7,114 nucleotides of DNA, taken from a bacterium. Its GTDB lineage: Bacteria; Bacillota; Clostridia; Oscillospirales; Acutalibacteraceae. Below the pieces are notes generated by a model. The model was not told the origin of the DNA, did not search any database, and worked only from the letters and a program-made list of their open reading frames with translations. Position numbers and translations under genes: made by a program. Every line of letters starts with the position of its first letter. The first letter of the stretch is position 1. Where the stretch lies: NCBI GenBank assembly GCA_020626545.1, contig JAHKZS010000063.1, positions 1 through 7,114 of the forward strand. The letters are read 5' to 3'. Below are positions 7,060-7,114 of the stretch, one piece after another.

Positions 7060-7114
7060 GCCCTTTGCCCTTAGCCCTTTGCCCTTAGCCCTTTGCCCTT
7101 AGCCCTTAGCCCTT
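7060..7114. repeat. Heptamer array GCCCTTT/GCCCTTA running off the window
   Basis: Seven complete tandem 7-mers and a 6-base partial copy. The seventh base alternates T, A, T, A, T, A and then A, so the array has a partial 14-base higher-order period. The right edge is cut by the window end, so total length is unknown. A degenerate copy (ACTCTTT) precedes it. Confidence 0.85.

Noticed and set aside
7060..7114. Terminal repeats as a CRISPR array
   Set aside because: The unit is only 7 bases with no spacers, so it is a simple tandem repeat.

Overview
The window looks like chromosomal DNA from a low-to-moderate GC, Gram-positive gut or rumen anaerobe, most likely a Ruminococcus-like member of the Oscillospiraceae. 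The reasons are strong AGGAGG-type ribosome binding sites, AT-rich promoters close to the sigma-A consensus, a clostridial-type glutamate dehydrogenase, and above all a secreted glycoside hydrolase ending in a two-repeat type I dockerin. The genus is an inference.

Layout. Positions 1-499 hold a minus-strand YbjQ-family (UPF0145) gene with its terminator and a near-consensus promoter, followed by the terminator of the next gene. Positions 500-1944 hold a minus-strand hexameric glutamate dehydrogenase gene (gdhA) with its promoter; the ribosome binding site places its start at 1860, not 1875. Positions 1945-2097 are AT-rich with nothing else I can support. A plus-strand RelE/ParE-like toxin frame starts at 2145. 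It lacks the usual N-terminus, has no visible antitoxin, and has no stop before it runs through a terminator and antisense into the next gene. From 2451 to 5234 a minus-strand gene encodes a 927-residue exported protein: signal peptide, seven Ig-like repeats of about 100 residues (acidic), then two lysine-rich BIG_2-type domains. Diverging from it at 5371-6861 is a GH53 endo-beta-1,4-galactanase with a signal peptide and C-terminal dockerin. The last 250 bases are non-coding: a heptamer-period repeat, a GC-richer block bounded by inverted repeats, and an array of GCCCTTT/GCCCTTA heptamers running off the window end.

How the genes relate. The galactanase and the repeat protein share a 136-bp divergent promoter region and are both exported, so co-expression during growth on pectic galactan is plausible but unproven. 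gdhA and the YbjQ gene each have their own promoter and terminator and appear to be separate housekeeping units.

Most interesting points: (1) the translation-initiation region of the truncated toxin matches that of the galactanase over 36 bp (33 identical), suggesting a fusion or duplication; (2) short arrays with a 7-bp period occur in several intergenic gaps, with different heptamers; (3) the large repeat protein has strong charge asymmetry. I found no CRISPR array, tRNA, rRNA, transposase or obvious riboswitch.
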